Assembly: GCF_014199265.1 (NCBI RefSeq)
Contig: NZ_JACIJG010000022.1
Coordinates: 1 to 54,123, forward strand
Origin: Brucella daejeonensis
GTDB taxonomy: Bacteria > Pseudomonadota > Alphaproteobacteria > Rhizobiales > Rhizobiaceae
Length of the DNA: 54,123 bases
Reading direction: 5' to 3'
Shown: positions 34,715 to 43,913 of the stretch, one piece after another
Layout: every line of letters starts with the position of its first letter
How positions within the stretch are numbered: the stretch's first letter is position 1
Made by a program: the position numbers and the translations under genes
The notes under the pieces: generated by a model
What the model was told of the DNA's origin: nothing
What the model saw: the letters and a program-made list of their open reading frames with translations, nothing else
Databases searched by the model: none

Positions 34715-35395
34715 ATGATCGTCGTTGTCGACGACAGGGATATTGTGACCGAGGGGTATTCCTCATGGTTCGGTCGCGAGGGCATTACGACGACGGGCTT
34801 CAGGCCCGGTGATTTCAACGAATGGGTCGAGACGGTTCCACAGCAGGACATCATGGCCGTCGAAGCTTTCCTGATCGGGGAATGTGGCGCGCAGCAACGT
34901 CTTCCGAGCCGAATTCGTGAACGCTGCAAGGCTCCTGTCATCGCTGTCAATGACCGGCCTTCGCTCGAGCATACGCTGGAGCTTTTTCAATCAGGCGTTG
35001 ACGATGTCGTGCGCAAGCCTGTCCATGTCCGCGAAATTCTCGCCCGCATCAACGCCATTCGCCGCCGCGCGGGCGCATCGGCTTCCTCCGACAACGGCAC
35101 GGAGCTTGGGCCGATCCGCGTTTTCTCCGACGGGCGCGACCCGCAGATCAACGGCGTCGATTTTCCGCTGCCGCGCCGCGAACGCCGCATTCTCGAATAT
35201 CTGATCGCCAATCGTGGCCGCCGTCTCAACAAGGCGCAGATTTTCAGCGCGATCTACGGCATTTTCGACAGCGAAGTCGAGGAAAACGTCGTCGAAAGCC
35301 ATATCAGCAAGCTTCGCAAGAAGCTGCGCCAGCAGCTCGGTTTCGATCCCATCGATTCCAAGCGTTTTCTTGGCTACTGCATCAATATCGAATGA
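34715..35395 (+). CDS. ftcR: Two-component-type flagellar regulator FtcR (Rem family)
   Basis: 226 aa. N-terminal receiver-like domain ([29 protein letters not shown]) and C-terminal winged-helix DNA-binding domain of OmpR type ([58 protein letters not shown]). The receiver has DD near its N-terminus, but the phosphorylation region reads [10 protein letters not shown] rather than a plain D-x-P, so it may act without a partner kinase. Orthologues activate fliF and later flagellar genes in Brucella (FtcR) and Sinorhizobium (Rem). Own promoter with a CtrA-type box. Confidence 0.92.
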   Translation: MIVVVDDRDIVTEGYSSWFGREGITTTGFRPGDFNEWVETVPQQDIMAVEAFLIGECGAQQRLPSRIRERCKAPVIAVNDRPSLEHTLELFQSGVDDVVRKPVHVREILARINAIRRRAGASASSDNGTELGPIRVFSDGRDPQINGVDFPLPRRERRILEYLIANRGRRLNKAQIFSAIYGIFDSEVEENVVESHISKLRKKLRQQLGFDPIDSKRFLGYCINIE

Positions 35396-35544
35396 CACGC
35401 TCTTCGCCATTCGCGCTTCGGCCCGTCTGGCGATTCCGTTTCCGGCGTGTTCGCCCGTGTCTTCCGTCCACCGTAAAAGGGTCATTGGTCCCAGGGCTAC
35501 AGTTTCACGCAAGCGTGGCCGATTAGTGTGTGTGTGGATTCTAA

Positions 35545-35636
35545 AGCATGTCTCCCAAAAGTGGGAACCGCCTACGCGGGGAAATCAGTCCACTGGACTG
35601 ATTTCTAGTCCCGCTTCGATGGGACAAAGACATGCG
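35545..35636. repeat. Nested palindromic element between ftcR and flgE
   Basis: Outer arms AGCATGTC (35546-) and GACATGC (near 35629-35635), a middle stretch TCCCAAAAGTGGGA and an inner near-perfect palindrome AAATCAGTCCA/CTGGACTGATTT (35582-35604). The AGCATGTCTCCCAAAAGTGG core is a common rhizobial intergenic repeat as I recall. Confidence 0.6.
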
Positions 35637-35649
35637 TGAAAACAGATAG

Positions 35650-35693
35650 TTAGAGCGGCTCGAACGATTCCGTTTTAACTGGAACCGCTCTAA
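35650..35693. repeat. Palindrome just upstream of the flgE ribosome site
   Basis: TTAGAGCGG (35650-35658) faces CCGCTCTAA (35685-35693), and the loop contains an inner GATTCCG/GGAACC pairing. The flgE Shine-Dalgarno AGGAG follows at 35699-35703. A related TTAGAGCGG end is seen at 46782. Confidence 0.6.
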
Positions 35694-35709
35694 CTCTCAG
35701 GAGCTGCCT

Positions 35710-36903
35710 ATGAGCCTCTATGGCATGATGCGGACCGGCGTTTCGGGAATGAACGCGCAGGCAAACCGCCTGTCGGCGGTCGCTGACAATATCGCCAATG
35801 CAAGCACCGTCGGTTACAAGCGCGCGGAAACGCAGTTTTCGTCGCTGGTCCTGCCCAGCACGGCCGGACAGTATAATTCCGGCAGCGTTCTGACCGATGT
35901 CCGCTACGGCATTTCCGATCAGGGCGGCATCCGCTCCACCTCCTCGACGACCGACCTCGCCATCGACGGCAACGGCTATTTCGTGGTGCAGGGCGCGGAC
36001 GGCTCGACCTTCCTGACCCGCGCAGGCTCCTTCGTGCCGGACAAGAACGGCGATCTGGTCAATTCGGCCGGTTATTATCTGCTTGGCGCGGGGCCGGACG
36101 ATCCGGCAGGCGCGCTGACCATTCCCGGCCTCGGCATCATCAATGTCAATAGCGCGGCCCTGCCGCCGGAAGGCAGCACGTCGGGCACGTTCTCGGTCAA
36201 TCTGCCGTCCACCGATGAGGTTCCCGCCGCGGGCGAGTTCAATCACAAGACGTCGCTCATCTCCTATAACGACAAGGGCGAGAAGATCACGCTGGACGTC
36301 TATTTCAGCAAGACCACCGACGACGAGTGGAGCGTGACGGTCAAGAACGCCGCCGACGATGCGGTGGTGGGCGGTCCGTCCACGCTGACCTTCGATCCGG
36401 CGACGGGCGCGATGACTTCCGCCGGTGACCTGACGGTCGATCTCACCGGCTATGGCGGGCAGAGCCTCGCTCTCGACCTCGGCGCGACGACGCAGCGCGC
36501 CGGCGACTACACCATCTCGCAGGCCCAGATCAACGGCCAGGCGCCGTCTTCGGTCAAGGGCGTGGATGTCGGCAATGACGGTTCGGTGATCGCGATCTAC
36601 GAAAACGGCACCCAGAAGGTGCTGGCGCGCATTCCGCTCGCCAATGTGGCAAGCCCGGACCGCATGACGGTCGTCAGCGGCAATGTGTTCCTGCCCAGCG
36701 CGGAATCCGGCGAGGTCAGCCTCGGCTTTCCGCAGAGCGAGGGCATGGGCAAGGTCATGTCGGGCACGCTTGAGGAATCCAATGCCGATATCGCGCAGGA
36801 ACTCACCGACATGATCGAGGCCCAGCGTAGCTACACGGCCAATTCGAAAGTCTTCCAGACCGGCTCCGAACTGATGGACGTGCTGGTCAACCTGAAACGG
36901 TAA
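35710..36903 (+). CDS. flgE: Flagellar hook protein FlgE
   Basis: 397 aa. N-terminal MSLYGMMRTGVSGMNAQANRLSAVADNIANASTVGYKRAETQF, a central hook domain, and a C-terminal rod-type helix (VMSGTLEESNADIAQELTDMIEAQRSYTANSKVFQTGSELMDVLVNLKR). AGGAG precedes the ATG at 6 bp. First gene of the hook operon, 314 bp after ftcR with two palindromes in between. Confidence 0.98.
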   Translation: MSLYGMMRTGVSGMNAQANRLSAVADNIANASTVGYKRAETQFSSLVLPSTAGQYNSGSVLTDVRYGISDQGGIRSTSSTTDLAIDGNGYFVVQGADGSTFLTRAGSFVPDKNGDLVNSAGYYLLGAGPDDPAGALTIPGLGIINVNSAALPPEGSTSGTFSVNLPSTDEVPAAGEFNHKTSLISYNDKGEKITLDVYFSKTTDDEWSVTVKNAADDAVVGGPSTLTFDPATGAMTSAGDLTVDLTGYGGQSLALDLGATTQRAGDYTISQAQINGQAPSSVKGVDVGNDGSVIAIYENGTQKVLARIPLANVASPDRMTVVSGNVFLPSAESGEVSLGFPQSEGMGKVMSGTLEESNADIAQELTDMIEAQRSYTANSKVFQTGSELMDVLVNLKR

Positions 36904-37024
36904 GCTTGCGCGGCTCCGGGAAGCATGTCTTTCCGGGGTCGCTTCATCTGTTTGTTTTTACGCATTGTTCCGCGCAGGGCCGCTTTTCGCTCCCGCCGGA
37001 AACGCTCTCGTAGGATGGGGTAAG

Positions 37025-38425
37025 ATGTCGCTTAGTTCTGCTCTTCTGACGGCCAAAAGCTCGCTTGCGGCGACGTCCAAGCAGACCTCCGTTGTCTCGC
37101 GCAACATCGCGGGGGCCAACGACCCGGATTATTCCCGGCGCACCGCTTCTCTCGTATCGGGGCCTTACGGCTCGCTTTACGTGGGCATCAGCCGGTCGGC
37201 GGATGAAGCGCTTTTCAACAGGCTCATCCAGTCCAACAGCGCCGCCTCTTCCTCCTCCATCCTCGCGGGCGGGCTGGACCGCCTTTCGTCGCTTTACTCG
37301 GCGGACAATTATTCCGGCTCGCCTTCCGCCCTGATCGGCGATCTGCGCGATGCGCTCCAGACCTATGCGACATCGCCCGCCAACGGCACGCTTGGCGACA
37401 GCGTTGTCTCGGTGGCGCAGTCGCTGGCCGATGCGCTCAATGGCGGGACGGACCGGATCCAGTCGCTGCGCAACGATGCCGACCGGGAAATCGCGGATTC
37501 GGTCGCGGGCATCAACGATATTCTGGCCAAGTTCGAAAAGGTCAATCAGGAGATCGTCGGCGGCACGCGGGCCAATCGCGACGTTTCGGATTATCTCGAT
37601 CAGCGCGATGCGCTTTTGAAGCAGCTTTCCGGCGAGATCGGCATCACCACCATGACGCGCGGCGACAACGACATGGTGATCTTCGCCGAAAACGGCGTGA
37701 CCCTGTTCGAGACGACGGCGCGCAAGGTCAGCTTCGAGCAAACGACCGCGCTGGCGCCGGGCATTTCCGGCAATGCGGTGCTGGCCGACGGCGTGCCGCT
37801 CAGCCATGAGACGTTCGACCAGCCCTATGGCACCGGCCGCCTGAGCGGGCTTCTGCAACTGCGCGACCAGGTCGCGCCGCAATATCAGATGCAGCTCGAC
37901 GAAATGGCGCGCGGTCTGGTGACGATCTTTGCCGATGGCGATGACGGGCTTTTCGTCTGGTCCAACGCGCCCGGCGGGCCGGAAAACGCCGGGACGATCC
38001 GGGTTTCTCCGACGTTCATAACGTCGGAAGGCGGCAATCCGGCATTGCTGCGCGACGGCGTCAACGGTCAGTACAACCCCGAAGGCGCCGCCGGTTTCAG
38101 CGACCGCCTGCGCGCGCTGAACGAGGCTTTCTCCGAACCGATGGCGTTCGATCCGGCCTCGGGGCTTGCCGCCAGCGCCAGCCTGACGGATTTCAGCGCG
38201 TCGTCGATAAGCTGGCTGGAAGGCAAGCGCCAGAAGGCCAACAGCGAATTTTCCTACAATGCGACCGTGGCCAGCCAGGCGGATATCGCCCTTTCCAACG
38301 CCAATGGCGTCGATATGGACACCGAAATGGCGCTGCTTCTCGATCTTGAACATTCCTATCAGGCGTCGAGCCGGGTGCTGACCACGATCAGCGCCATGCT
38401 GGACGATCTTCTCAACGCGGTGTGA
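37025..38425 (+). CDS. flgK: Hook-filament junction protein FlgK (HAP1)
   Basis: 466 aa from ATG 37025, which follows GGATGGGGT; the frame to 36965 is not conserved. N-terminal LSSALLTAKSSLAATSKQTSVVSRNIAGANDPDYSRRTASLV. Middle DYLDQRDALLKQLSGEIGITTM. C-terminal SNANGVDMDTEMALLLDLEHSYQASSRVLTTISAMLDDLLNAV. It lies 121 bp after flgE. Confidence 0.97.
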   Translation: MSLSSALLTAKSSLAATSKQTSVVSRNIAGANDPDYSRRTASLVSGPYGSLYVGISRSADEALFNRLIQSNSAASSSSILAGGLDRLSSLYSADNYSGSPSALIGDLRDALQTYATSPANGTLGDSVVSVAQSLADALNGGTDRIQSLRNDADREIADSVAGINDILAKFEKVNQEIVGGTRANRDVSDYLDQRDALLKQLSGEIGITTMTRGDNDMVIFAENGVTLFETTARKVSFEQTTALAPGISGNAVLADGVPLSHETFDQPYGTGRLSGLLQLRDQVAPQYQMQLDEMARGLVTIFADGDDGLFVWSNAPGGPENAGTIRVSPTFITSEGGNPALLRDGVNGQYNPEGAAGFSDRLRALNEAFSEPMAFDPASGLAASASLTDFSASSISWLEGKRQKANSEFSYNATVASQADIALSNANGVDMDTEMALLLDLEHSYQASSRVLTTISAMLDDLLNAV

Positions 38426-38430
38426 GGCCA

Positions 38431-39471
38431 ATGAAAGCGCAATCGATTTCCACCTATGGCGCAACGTCGGCCCTCCGGGCACTCGTGGCCAAGAACAAGG
38501 CCGAAATGCTGAAGGCCCAGCAGGAAGCGACGACGGGCACCGTGTTCGATGTCGGTCTGGCGCTCGGTTCGAAGTCCGGCCAGACGGTTTCGCTGCGCAA
38601 GGAATATGATCGCCTCACCGTCCTGACCGACATGAACAAGCTGTTGCAGGAGCGCATGAATGCGACGCAGACGGCGGTCGGCGCGATCATTGAGGACACG
38701 CAGGGCTTTCTGGGCGGGCTTGCGGGCGCCAATATTTCGGGCGCGGACACCATCGCCCGGTCGGCGCGGTCGATGCTCGATTCCGTGGCCGGTATGCTCA
38801 ATACGAACTATAATGGCGAATATATCTTTGCGGGCGTCAACACCGATGTCAGGCCGGTCGCCGATTATGCGGACGGAAGCCCGGCACAGGTTGCGGTGCG
38901 GCAGGCATTCGAGGATCATTTCGGCTTCGCGATGACCGATCCGCAGGTGGCGGACATCACCGGCGACCAGATGACGGCCTTTCTGGAAGGCGATTTCGCC
39001 GATCAGTTCAACGACGCCAACTGGGCGGCCAACTGGTCGGATGCTTCCGACAGCGTCATCAAGAGCCGCATTTCCCCGACAGAGACCGCCGATACCTCGA
39101 TTTCCGCCAATGCGGACGGGTTCCGCAAGGCGATCATGTCGGCGGTCATGGTGGCAGAGTTCGCCGATATCGGCCTCAACGGTTCCGCCTTCGGGGCGCT
39201 GACGGCGCAGGCCGTGCAGACCACCACGCAGGCGATTGCCGACACGACCGGAAAACAGACGGTGCTCGGTCTTGCGCAGGCGCGCACCGAAGCGGCGACG
39301 ACGCGCATCGCCGCGCAGCAGAAGATCCTGAACCAGTCCGTGCTCAATCTCGAAGAGGTCGATCCCTATGAGGCGGCGACGCGCGTCAACGCCCTCAAGA
39401 CGCAGGTCGAGACCTCCTATTCGCTGACCGTTCAACTACAGAATATGAGCCTCCTCAACTATCTCAGATAG
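38431..39471 (+). CDS. flgL: Hook-filament junction protein FlgL (HAP3)
   Basis: 346 aa from ATG 38431, with TGAGG upstream; a GTG at 38422 overlaps flgK. The N-terminal flagellin-like helix (ISTYGATSALRALVAKNKAEMLKAQQEATTGTVFDVGLALG) and the C-terminal helix (QKILNQSVLNLEEVDPYEAATRVNALKTQVETSYSLTVQLQNMSLLNYLR) are typical. Same operon as flgK. Confidence 0.95.
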   Translation: MKAQSISTYGATSALRALVAKNKAEMLKAQQEATTGTVFDVGLALGSKSGQTVSLRKEYDRLTVLTDMNKLLQERMNATQTAVGAIIEDTQGFLGGLAGANISGADTIARSARSMLDSVAGMLNTNYNGEYIFAGVNTDVRPVADYADGSPAQVAVRQAFEDHFGFAMTDPQVADITGDQMTAFLEGDFADQFNDANWAANWSDASDSVIKSRISPTETADTSISANADGFRKAIMSAVMVAEFADIGLNGSAFGALTAQAVQTTTQAIADTTGKQTVLGLAQARTEAATTRIAAQQKILNQSVLNLEEVDPYEAATRVNALKTQVETSYSLTVQLQNMSLLNYLR

Positions 39472-39531
39472 GCGAGGGGAATGGCGGCAGCATGATGCGG
39501 CCGCCCGAAGATACCGACAAGCGGAGACGAC

Positions 39532-39876
39532 ATGTATCAGTTGCGCTACGAAGATGTCATGCATGACGATATGGCGAGCGCCAGGGAACGCGAGCGGATG
39601 CTTTTCGACCGCTCCATCGAGATGCTCGAAGCGGCGAGGGAGAACGGCTCCAGTTCGCGCGAGGGGATCGAGGCGGGCTATTTCACCACAAGGCTCTGGA
39701 CCACGATCATCGACGATCTCGGCTCGCCGGACAATGCGCTGCCGAAGGAGTTGCGGGCGGCGATCATCTCCATCGGCATTTTCGTGCTCAAGGAAATCGA
39801 TCGTATCCGCCTTGGCGAAAGCAACGATTATGCGACGCTGATCGAGATCACCCAATCGATCCGGGACGGGCTTTGA
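39532..39876 (+). CDS. flaF: Flagellin synthesis regulator FlaF
   Basis: 114 aa. Helical protein with the FlaF family pattern ([63 protein letters not shown]). In Caulobacter and relatives FlaF is needed for flagellin production and acts opposite FlbT. It is preceded by CGGAGA and followed by flbT after 1 bp. Confidence 0.95.
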   Translation: MYQLRYEDVMHDDMASARERERMLFDRSIEMLEAARENGSSSREGIEAGYFTTRLWTTIIDDLGSPDNALPKELRAAIISIGIFVLKEIDRIRLGESNDYATLIEITQSIRDGL

Positions 39877-39877
39877 C

Positions 39878-40336
39878 ATGACGGCGAACGGCAAACCGGC
39901 AATCCGCCTCTCGCTGCGCGCGGGCGAGCGGATATTCATCAACGGGGCGGTGCTGAAGGCCGACCGCAAGGTCTCGCTCGAACTCCTCAACGATGCGACA
40001 TTCCTTCTGGAAAATCACGTTCTCCAGCCGGAAGACACGACCACGCCGCTGCGCCAGCTTTATTTCGCGGCGCAGATGATGCTGATCGAACCCACCATGC
40101 GCGAACAGGCCCATGCGACCTTCACGCGGATGCTGAAGGGCATGTTCGCGGTCTACAAGGACCAGGAAATCCTCAACGCGCTGAAGCTGGTGGACGAACT
40201 GGTGCATAACGGGCGCGTTTTCGAGGCGCTGAAGACCATCCGCGCACAATATCCGCGCGAGGCCGAACTGATGGGCCTGGCAGCCCCGGTTCCCCCGGCG
40301 GCGAAATCCCGCAAAACTGTGGAGGCAAATCCATGA
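39878..40336 (+). CDS. flbT: Flagellin mRNA regulator FlbT
   Basis: 152 aa. The FlbT pattern [63 protein letters not shown] is clear. In Caulobacter FlbT binds the flagellin mRNA leader; in Brucella it acts as an activator of flagellin synthesis. The target here would be the 26788-26962 leader. It overlaps flgD by 4 bp. Confidence 0.96.
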   Translation: MTANGKPAIRLSLRAGERIFINGAVLKADRKVSLELLNDATFLLENHVLQPEDTTTPLRQLYFAAQMMLIEPTMREQAHATFTRMLKGMFAVYKDQEILNALKLVDELVHNGRVFEALKTIRAQYPREAELMGLAAPVPPAAKSRKTVEANP

Positions 40337-40746
40337 CCACGACACCGGCGGTCGGCTCGCCGACGACAAACAATACGACCGGCCCAACAACCGGTAGTTC
40401 GGCTGCGAGCAAGGCCAGCGTCGACTACGATTCGTTTTTGAAGCTGCTGGTGACGCAGATGCAGAACCAGGACCCGACCCAGCCGATGGATGCGACGCAA
40501 TATGTCTCGCAGCTTGCGACCTTCTCCAATGTCGAGCAGGCGGTGCAGATGAACAGCAAGCTCGAAACGCTGATCGCCAATACCTCGCTGACGCAGGCCG
40601 AAGGCTGGATTGGCCGCACGCTCACCAATGCCGATGGCAGCGTGACGGGCGTGGTGAAATCCGTCACCATCCAGTCGAGCGGGATGCTGGCCGAGCTTGA
40701 CGGCGGCGAGACGCTGCTGATCGGCCCCGGCGTCACGATCAGCTAG
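40333..40746 (+). CDS. flgD: Hook-cap assembly protein FlgD
   Basis: 137 aa, the short rhizobial form. A Thr/Ser-rich N-terminus precedes the conserved [49 protein letters not shown]. The C-terminal part is short ([23 protein letters not shown]) and lacks the long immunoglobulin-like region of enteric FlgD. Confidence 0.96.
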   Translation: MTTTPAVGSPTTNNTTGPTTGSSAASKASVDYDSFLKLLVTQMQNQDPTQPMDATQYVSQLATFSNVEQAVQMNSKLETLIANTSLTQAEGWIGRTLTNADGSVTGVVKSVTIQSSGMLAELDGGETLLIGPGVTIS

Positions 40747-40757
40747 GATTCCGTGCG

Positions 40758-41024
40758 GTGAACGAAGCCGACGCACTCGATATCGTCAATTCGGCAATCT
40801 GGACCGTGCTGATGGCCAGCGGCCCGGCGGTGCTTGCCGCCATGCTGGCGGGCATCGGCATCGCGCTTTTTCAGGCGCTGACGCAGATTCAGGAAATGAC
40901 GCTGACCTTCGTGCCGAAGATCATCGTCATTTTCGTCGTGCTGGCCCTGACCGCGCCTTTCGTCGGCGCGCAGATCAATTCGTTCACGCTGCTTGCCTAT
41001 TCCCGCATCGAAAAAGGATTCTAG
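40758..41024 (+). CDS. fliQ: Flagellar export gate protein FliQ
   Basis: 88 aa with a GTG start at 40758 (AGGA 8-9 bp upstream). Two membrane segments: AIWTVLMASGPAVLAAMLAGIGIALFQALTQIQEMTLTFVPKI and FVVLALTAPFVGAQINSFTLLAY. The stop codon TAG is supplied by the CTAG that begins the palindromic element 41021-41098, so the element may have inserted at the very end of the gene. Confidence 0.96.
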   Translation: MNEADALDIVNSAIWTVLMASGPAVLAAMLAGIGIALFQALTQIQEMTLTFVPKIIVIFVVLALTAPFVGAQINSFTLLAYSRIEKGF

Positions 41025-41098
41025 TGGATTGAATTTGACGTTTGGATCCCGACTGAATGAGATGTTGTTTCAAACGTCAAATTCGAAAAATCCACTAG
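41021..41098. repeat. 78-bp palindromic element, family A, copy 2
   Basis: Inverted copy of 16-93, with CTAG at both ends and one base different by eye. It starts at the fliQ stop codon. Confidence 0.85.
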
Positions 41099-41111
41099 AT
41101 ACATAAAGTTG

Positions 41112-41187
41112 CTAGTGGTCTTTTTGATTCCGACATTTGCCCGGCGCCTGTATCAGAGGGATGCAAATGTCGGAATCAGACCACTAG
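41112..41187. repeat. 76-bp palindromic element, family B
   Basis: CTAGTGGTC at the left and GACCACTAG at the right, with inner arms ATTCCGACATTTGC / GCAAATGTCGGAAT. Same size and CTAG ends as family A but a different sequence; single copy in this window. Confidence 0.8.
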
Positions 41188-41329
41188 AGCCTGTTCCAAA
41201 AGTCGCCATCTGTGGCTGCAAATGGCAATTTATCTGCGTTCCGGTGCTCACGTACCTTTAAGTACGCTCCGCTCCGGTACTCGGAAATCACCATTTTCGC
41301 ACACAGATGTCGCTTTTTGATTCAGGCTC
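41187..41329. repeat. 143-bp palindromic element, family C
   Basis: Ends GAGCCTG and CAGGCTC are inverted repeats. The body contains GTGCTCACGTACCTTTAAG and GTACGCTCCGCTCCGGTAC. Same family as 22906-23049 (at flgI) and 1753-1846. The remaining 62 bp to flhA carry its AGGAG ribosome site. Confidence 0.85.
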
Positions 41330-41391
41330 CTGGCGCGTAGCCTTCGCGCAAGCTTCGCAAGCTAGGGTCCGCCTCGAAACAGGAGACGGAC

Positions 41392-43482
41392 GTGCAGCAG
41401 GCAGCGGTTAAACCCTTCTTGAAAGGCGGATTTCTGACCGGCAGCGACATGGGGCTGGCGGTTGGCATCATCATCATCCTGACGGTGCTGTTCCTGCCGG
41501 TTCCGGCGCTTGTGCTGGATATCGGTCTGGCGTTTTCCATCGCCTTTTCGGTGCTGATCCTGATGGTGGCGCTGTGGATTCAGCGCCCGCTCGATTTCTC
41601 CGCCTTTCCGACCGTGCTGCTGATCGCGACCATGATGCGCCTGTCGCTCAACATCGCGACGACGCGCGTGATTCTCACCCATGGCAATGAGGGTTATCTG
41701 GCGGCGGGCCATGTGATCCATGGCTTTTCGCAATTCGTGATGGGCGGCGATTTCGTCATCGGCCTGGTCGTCTTCTGCATCCTGATCATCGTCAATTTCC
41801 TTGTCATCACCAAGGGCGCGACGCGTATCGCGGAAGTGGGCGCGCGCTTCACGCTCGACGCCATTCCCGGCAAGCAGATGGCCATCGACGCCGACCTGTC
41901 GTCGGGCCTGATCGACGAAAAGGAAGCGCAGCGTCGCCGCCGCGAGCTGGAAGAGGAAAGTTCCTTCTTCGGCTCCATGGACGGCGCGTCAAAATTCGTG
42001 CGAGGCGATGCGATCGCGGGCCTCATCATCACCGCCGTCAATATTTTCGGCGGCATCGTCATCGGCGCCACGCGCCACGACATGGACATTTCGCACGCCG
42101 CCGATGTCTTCACCAAACTGTCGGTCGGCGACGGTCTGGTAACGCAGATTCCGGCCCTGATCGTGTCGCTTGCCGCCGGTCTCCTGGTGTCGAAGGGCGG
42201 CACGCGCGGTTCCGCCGATCAGGCGATCTTCGGCCAGCTCGGCGCCTATCCGAAGGCGCTTCTGGTGGCCGCATTCCTGCTTTTCATCCTCGGCATCATG
42301 CCGGGCCTGCCAGCCTTCCCCTTCTTCATGCTGGGCGGCGCCATGGCCTTTGTCGGCATCGCCGTGCCGCGCCGTCAGGCGCGCCAGCGCGAGGCGGACG
42401 CCAACGAAGCGAGCAGGAAGCAGCGCGAGGCGGAAGAGCAGGAGCGCAATTCGGTCAAGGCTTCGCTGGAAACCAGCCAGATCGAACTGTGCCTCGGCAA
42501 GCAGCTTTCGGCCCGCCTTCTTTCCTCGCAGCAGGAACTGGCGCACCGCGTCAGCAAGATGCGCCGCAAGTTCGCGCAGGAATACGGTTTCGTCATTCCC
42601 GAAATCAAGGTGACGGACGATCTTGCGCTGCCGCCCAAGAGCTATCGCATCAAGATACACGGCACGGCGGTCGCAAGCCACGAATTGCGCGTCGGCGAAA
42701 TTCTGGTGGTGCTGGGCGAGCGCCCGATCCCGCCCATTCCGGGCGAGGAAGTGCGCGAACCGGCGTTCGGAATGCGCGCCTATTCCGTGCCGGAAACCTT
42801 CGCCTCGGACCTGCGCCGCGACGGCTACATGACCGTGGACAATCTCTCGGTCCTCCTGACCCATCTGAGCGAAATCGTCCGCAACAACCTGGCCCAGCTT
42901 CTGTCCTACAAGGACATGCGCGTTCTCCTCGACCGTCTGGGGCCGGAATATCGCAAGCTTCTGGACGATATCTGCCCGTCGCATATTTCCTATTCGGGGT
43001 TGCAGGCGGTGCTGAAACTGCTGCTCGCCGAGCGCGTCTCGATCCGCAACCTGCATCTGGTCCTCGAAGCCATTGCCGAAATCGCGCCGCTTGTGCGCCG
43101 GCCGGAGATGATCGCGGAGCATGTGCGCATGCGCATGGCGCAGCAGATTTGCGGCGATCTCTCCGACAATGGCGTGCTCAACGTGCTGCGCCTCGGCAAT
43201 CGCTGGGACCTCGTCTTCCACCAGAGCCTCAAGCGCGATGCCAAGGGCGAGATCGTGGAATTCGATATCGATCCGCGCCTGCTGGAACAGTTCGGCACGG
43301 AAGCTTCCGCCGTCATCCGCAAGCATTTCGACAATGGCGAGCGCTTCGTGCTCGTCTCCTCGCCCGAAGCGCGACCCTATATCCGCATGATCATCGAGCG
43401 CCTGTTCGCCACGCTGCCGGTGCTCTCCCATGTCGAGATCGCGCGCGGCGTGGAGGTGAAATCGCTCGGCGCTATTTCGTAG
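41392..43482 (+). CDS. flhA: Flagellar export gate protein FlhA
   Basis: 696 aa with a GTG start at 41392 preceded by AGGAG at 7 bp. Eight membrane segments in the first ~330 residues. The FHIPEP-type core includes [60 protein letters not shown] and [33 protein letters not shown]. The cytoplasmic domain (about 360-696) forms the nonameric ring that receives substrates. The frame is intact. Confidence 0.97.
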   Translation: MQQAAVKPFLKGGFLTGSDMGLAVGIIIILTVLFLPVPALVLDIGLAFSIAFSVLILMVALWIQRPLDFSAFPTVLLIATMMRLSLNIATTRVILTHGNEGYLAAGHVIHGFSQFVMGGDFVIGLVVFCILIIVNFLVITKGATRIAEVGARFTLDAIPGKQMAIDADLSSGLIDEKEAQRRRRELEEESSFFGSMDGASKFVRGDAIAGLIITAVNIFGGIVIGATRHDMDISHAADVFTKLSVGDGLVTQIPALIVSLAAGLLVSKGGTRGSADQAIFGQLGAYPKALLVAAFLLFILGIMPGLPAFPFFMLGGAMAFVGIAVPRRQARQREADANEASRKQREAEEQERNSVKASLETSQIELCLGKQLSARLLSSQQELAHRVSKMRRKFAQEYGFVIPEIKVTDDLALPPKSYRIKIHGTAVASHELRVGEILVVLGERPIPPIPGEEVREPAFGMRAYSVPETFASDLRRDGYMTVDNLSVLLTHLSEIVRNNLAQLLSYKDMRVLLDRLGPEYRKLLDDICPSHISYSGLQAVLKLLLAERVSIRNLHLVLEAIAEIAPLVRRPEMIAEHVRMRMAQQICGDLSDNGVLNVLRLGNRWDLVFHQSLKRDAKGEIVEFDIDPRLLEQFGTEASAVIRKHFDNGERFVLVSSPEARPYIRMIIERLFATLPVLSHVEIARGVEVKSLGAIS

Positions 43483-43494
43483 CTTGCTGATCAG

Positions 43495-43526
43495 TCGCTC
43501 CTTCGCTCCCTCGCTCCTTCGCTCCT
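43495..43526 (+). repeat. Octamer tandem repeat (TCGCTCCT)4
   Basis: Four units of TCGCTCCT; the second ends in CCC. It begins 12 bp after the flhA stop codon, followed by TCGAG. Confidence 0.85.
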
Positions 43527-43545
43527 TCGAGACGGTTCCCTTCGC

Positions 43546-43800
43546 TGCGCTCAGGGCACCTCCTCAGGATGAGGGAGCGAGGGTTGGAGACGCCCCGTGC
43601 CTGCGCTCAGGGCACCTCCTCAGGATGAGGGAGCGGAGTTGGAGACGCCCCTGTGCCCGCGCTCAGGGCACCTCCTCAGGATGAGGGAGCGAGGGTTGGA
43701 GACGCCCCTGTGCCCGCGCTCAGGGCATCTCCTCAGAATGAGAGGAGTGGATTGGAGATGCCCCCTTTGCCCGCGTTCAGGGGGCATTTTCAGGGTGATG
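43546..43800. repeat. Five-unit 56-57 bp tandem array between flhA and fliR
   Basis: Units begin with GCGCTCAGGGCACCTCCTCA or close variants at about 43547, 43603, 43659, 43716 and 43773. Each contains GGATGAGGGAGCG and GGAGACGCCCC; later units decay. The core is the reverse complement of the dispersed CCTCATCCTGAGGAG repeat. The region 43483-43913 has no gene; reading frames over it give repetitive peptides only. Confidence 0.85.
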
Positions 43801-43820
43801 GAAAAACCTGGCGCCCACAC

Positions 43821-43880
43821 CCCTCATCCTGAGGAGCCATGCCGAGCTTGTCGAGGCTTGGCGTCTCGAAGGGCGAGGGG
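43821..43880. repeat. Dispersed CCCTCATCCTGAGGAG repeat, copy before fliR
   Basis: CCCTCATCCTGAGGAG at the left and GGCGTCTCGAAGGGCGAGGG at the right. It matches 46834-46880 in layout and is opposite in orientation to the array units just upstream. A common intergenic repeat in Hyphomicrobiales as I recall. Confidence 0.65.
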
Positions 43881-43913
43881 GACGATAACAATATAACGAT
43901 GAAAGGGGCCTGA

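Noticed and set aside
36944..38482. Minus-strand ORF of 512 codons over flgK
   Set aside because: FlgK is conserved at both ends on the plus strand; the antisense frame is a shadow.
43546..43800. CRISPR-like array
   Set aside because: There are no unique spacers between short direct repeats; the whole 56-57 bp unit is repeated and no cas genes are nearby.
43597..43896. 99-codon plus-strand ORF with repeated PRSGHLLRM peptides
   Set aside because: It only translates the 56-57 bp tandem array; unit lengths of 56 and 57 change frame and no ribosome site is present.
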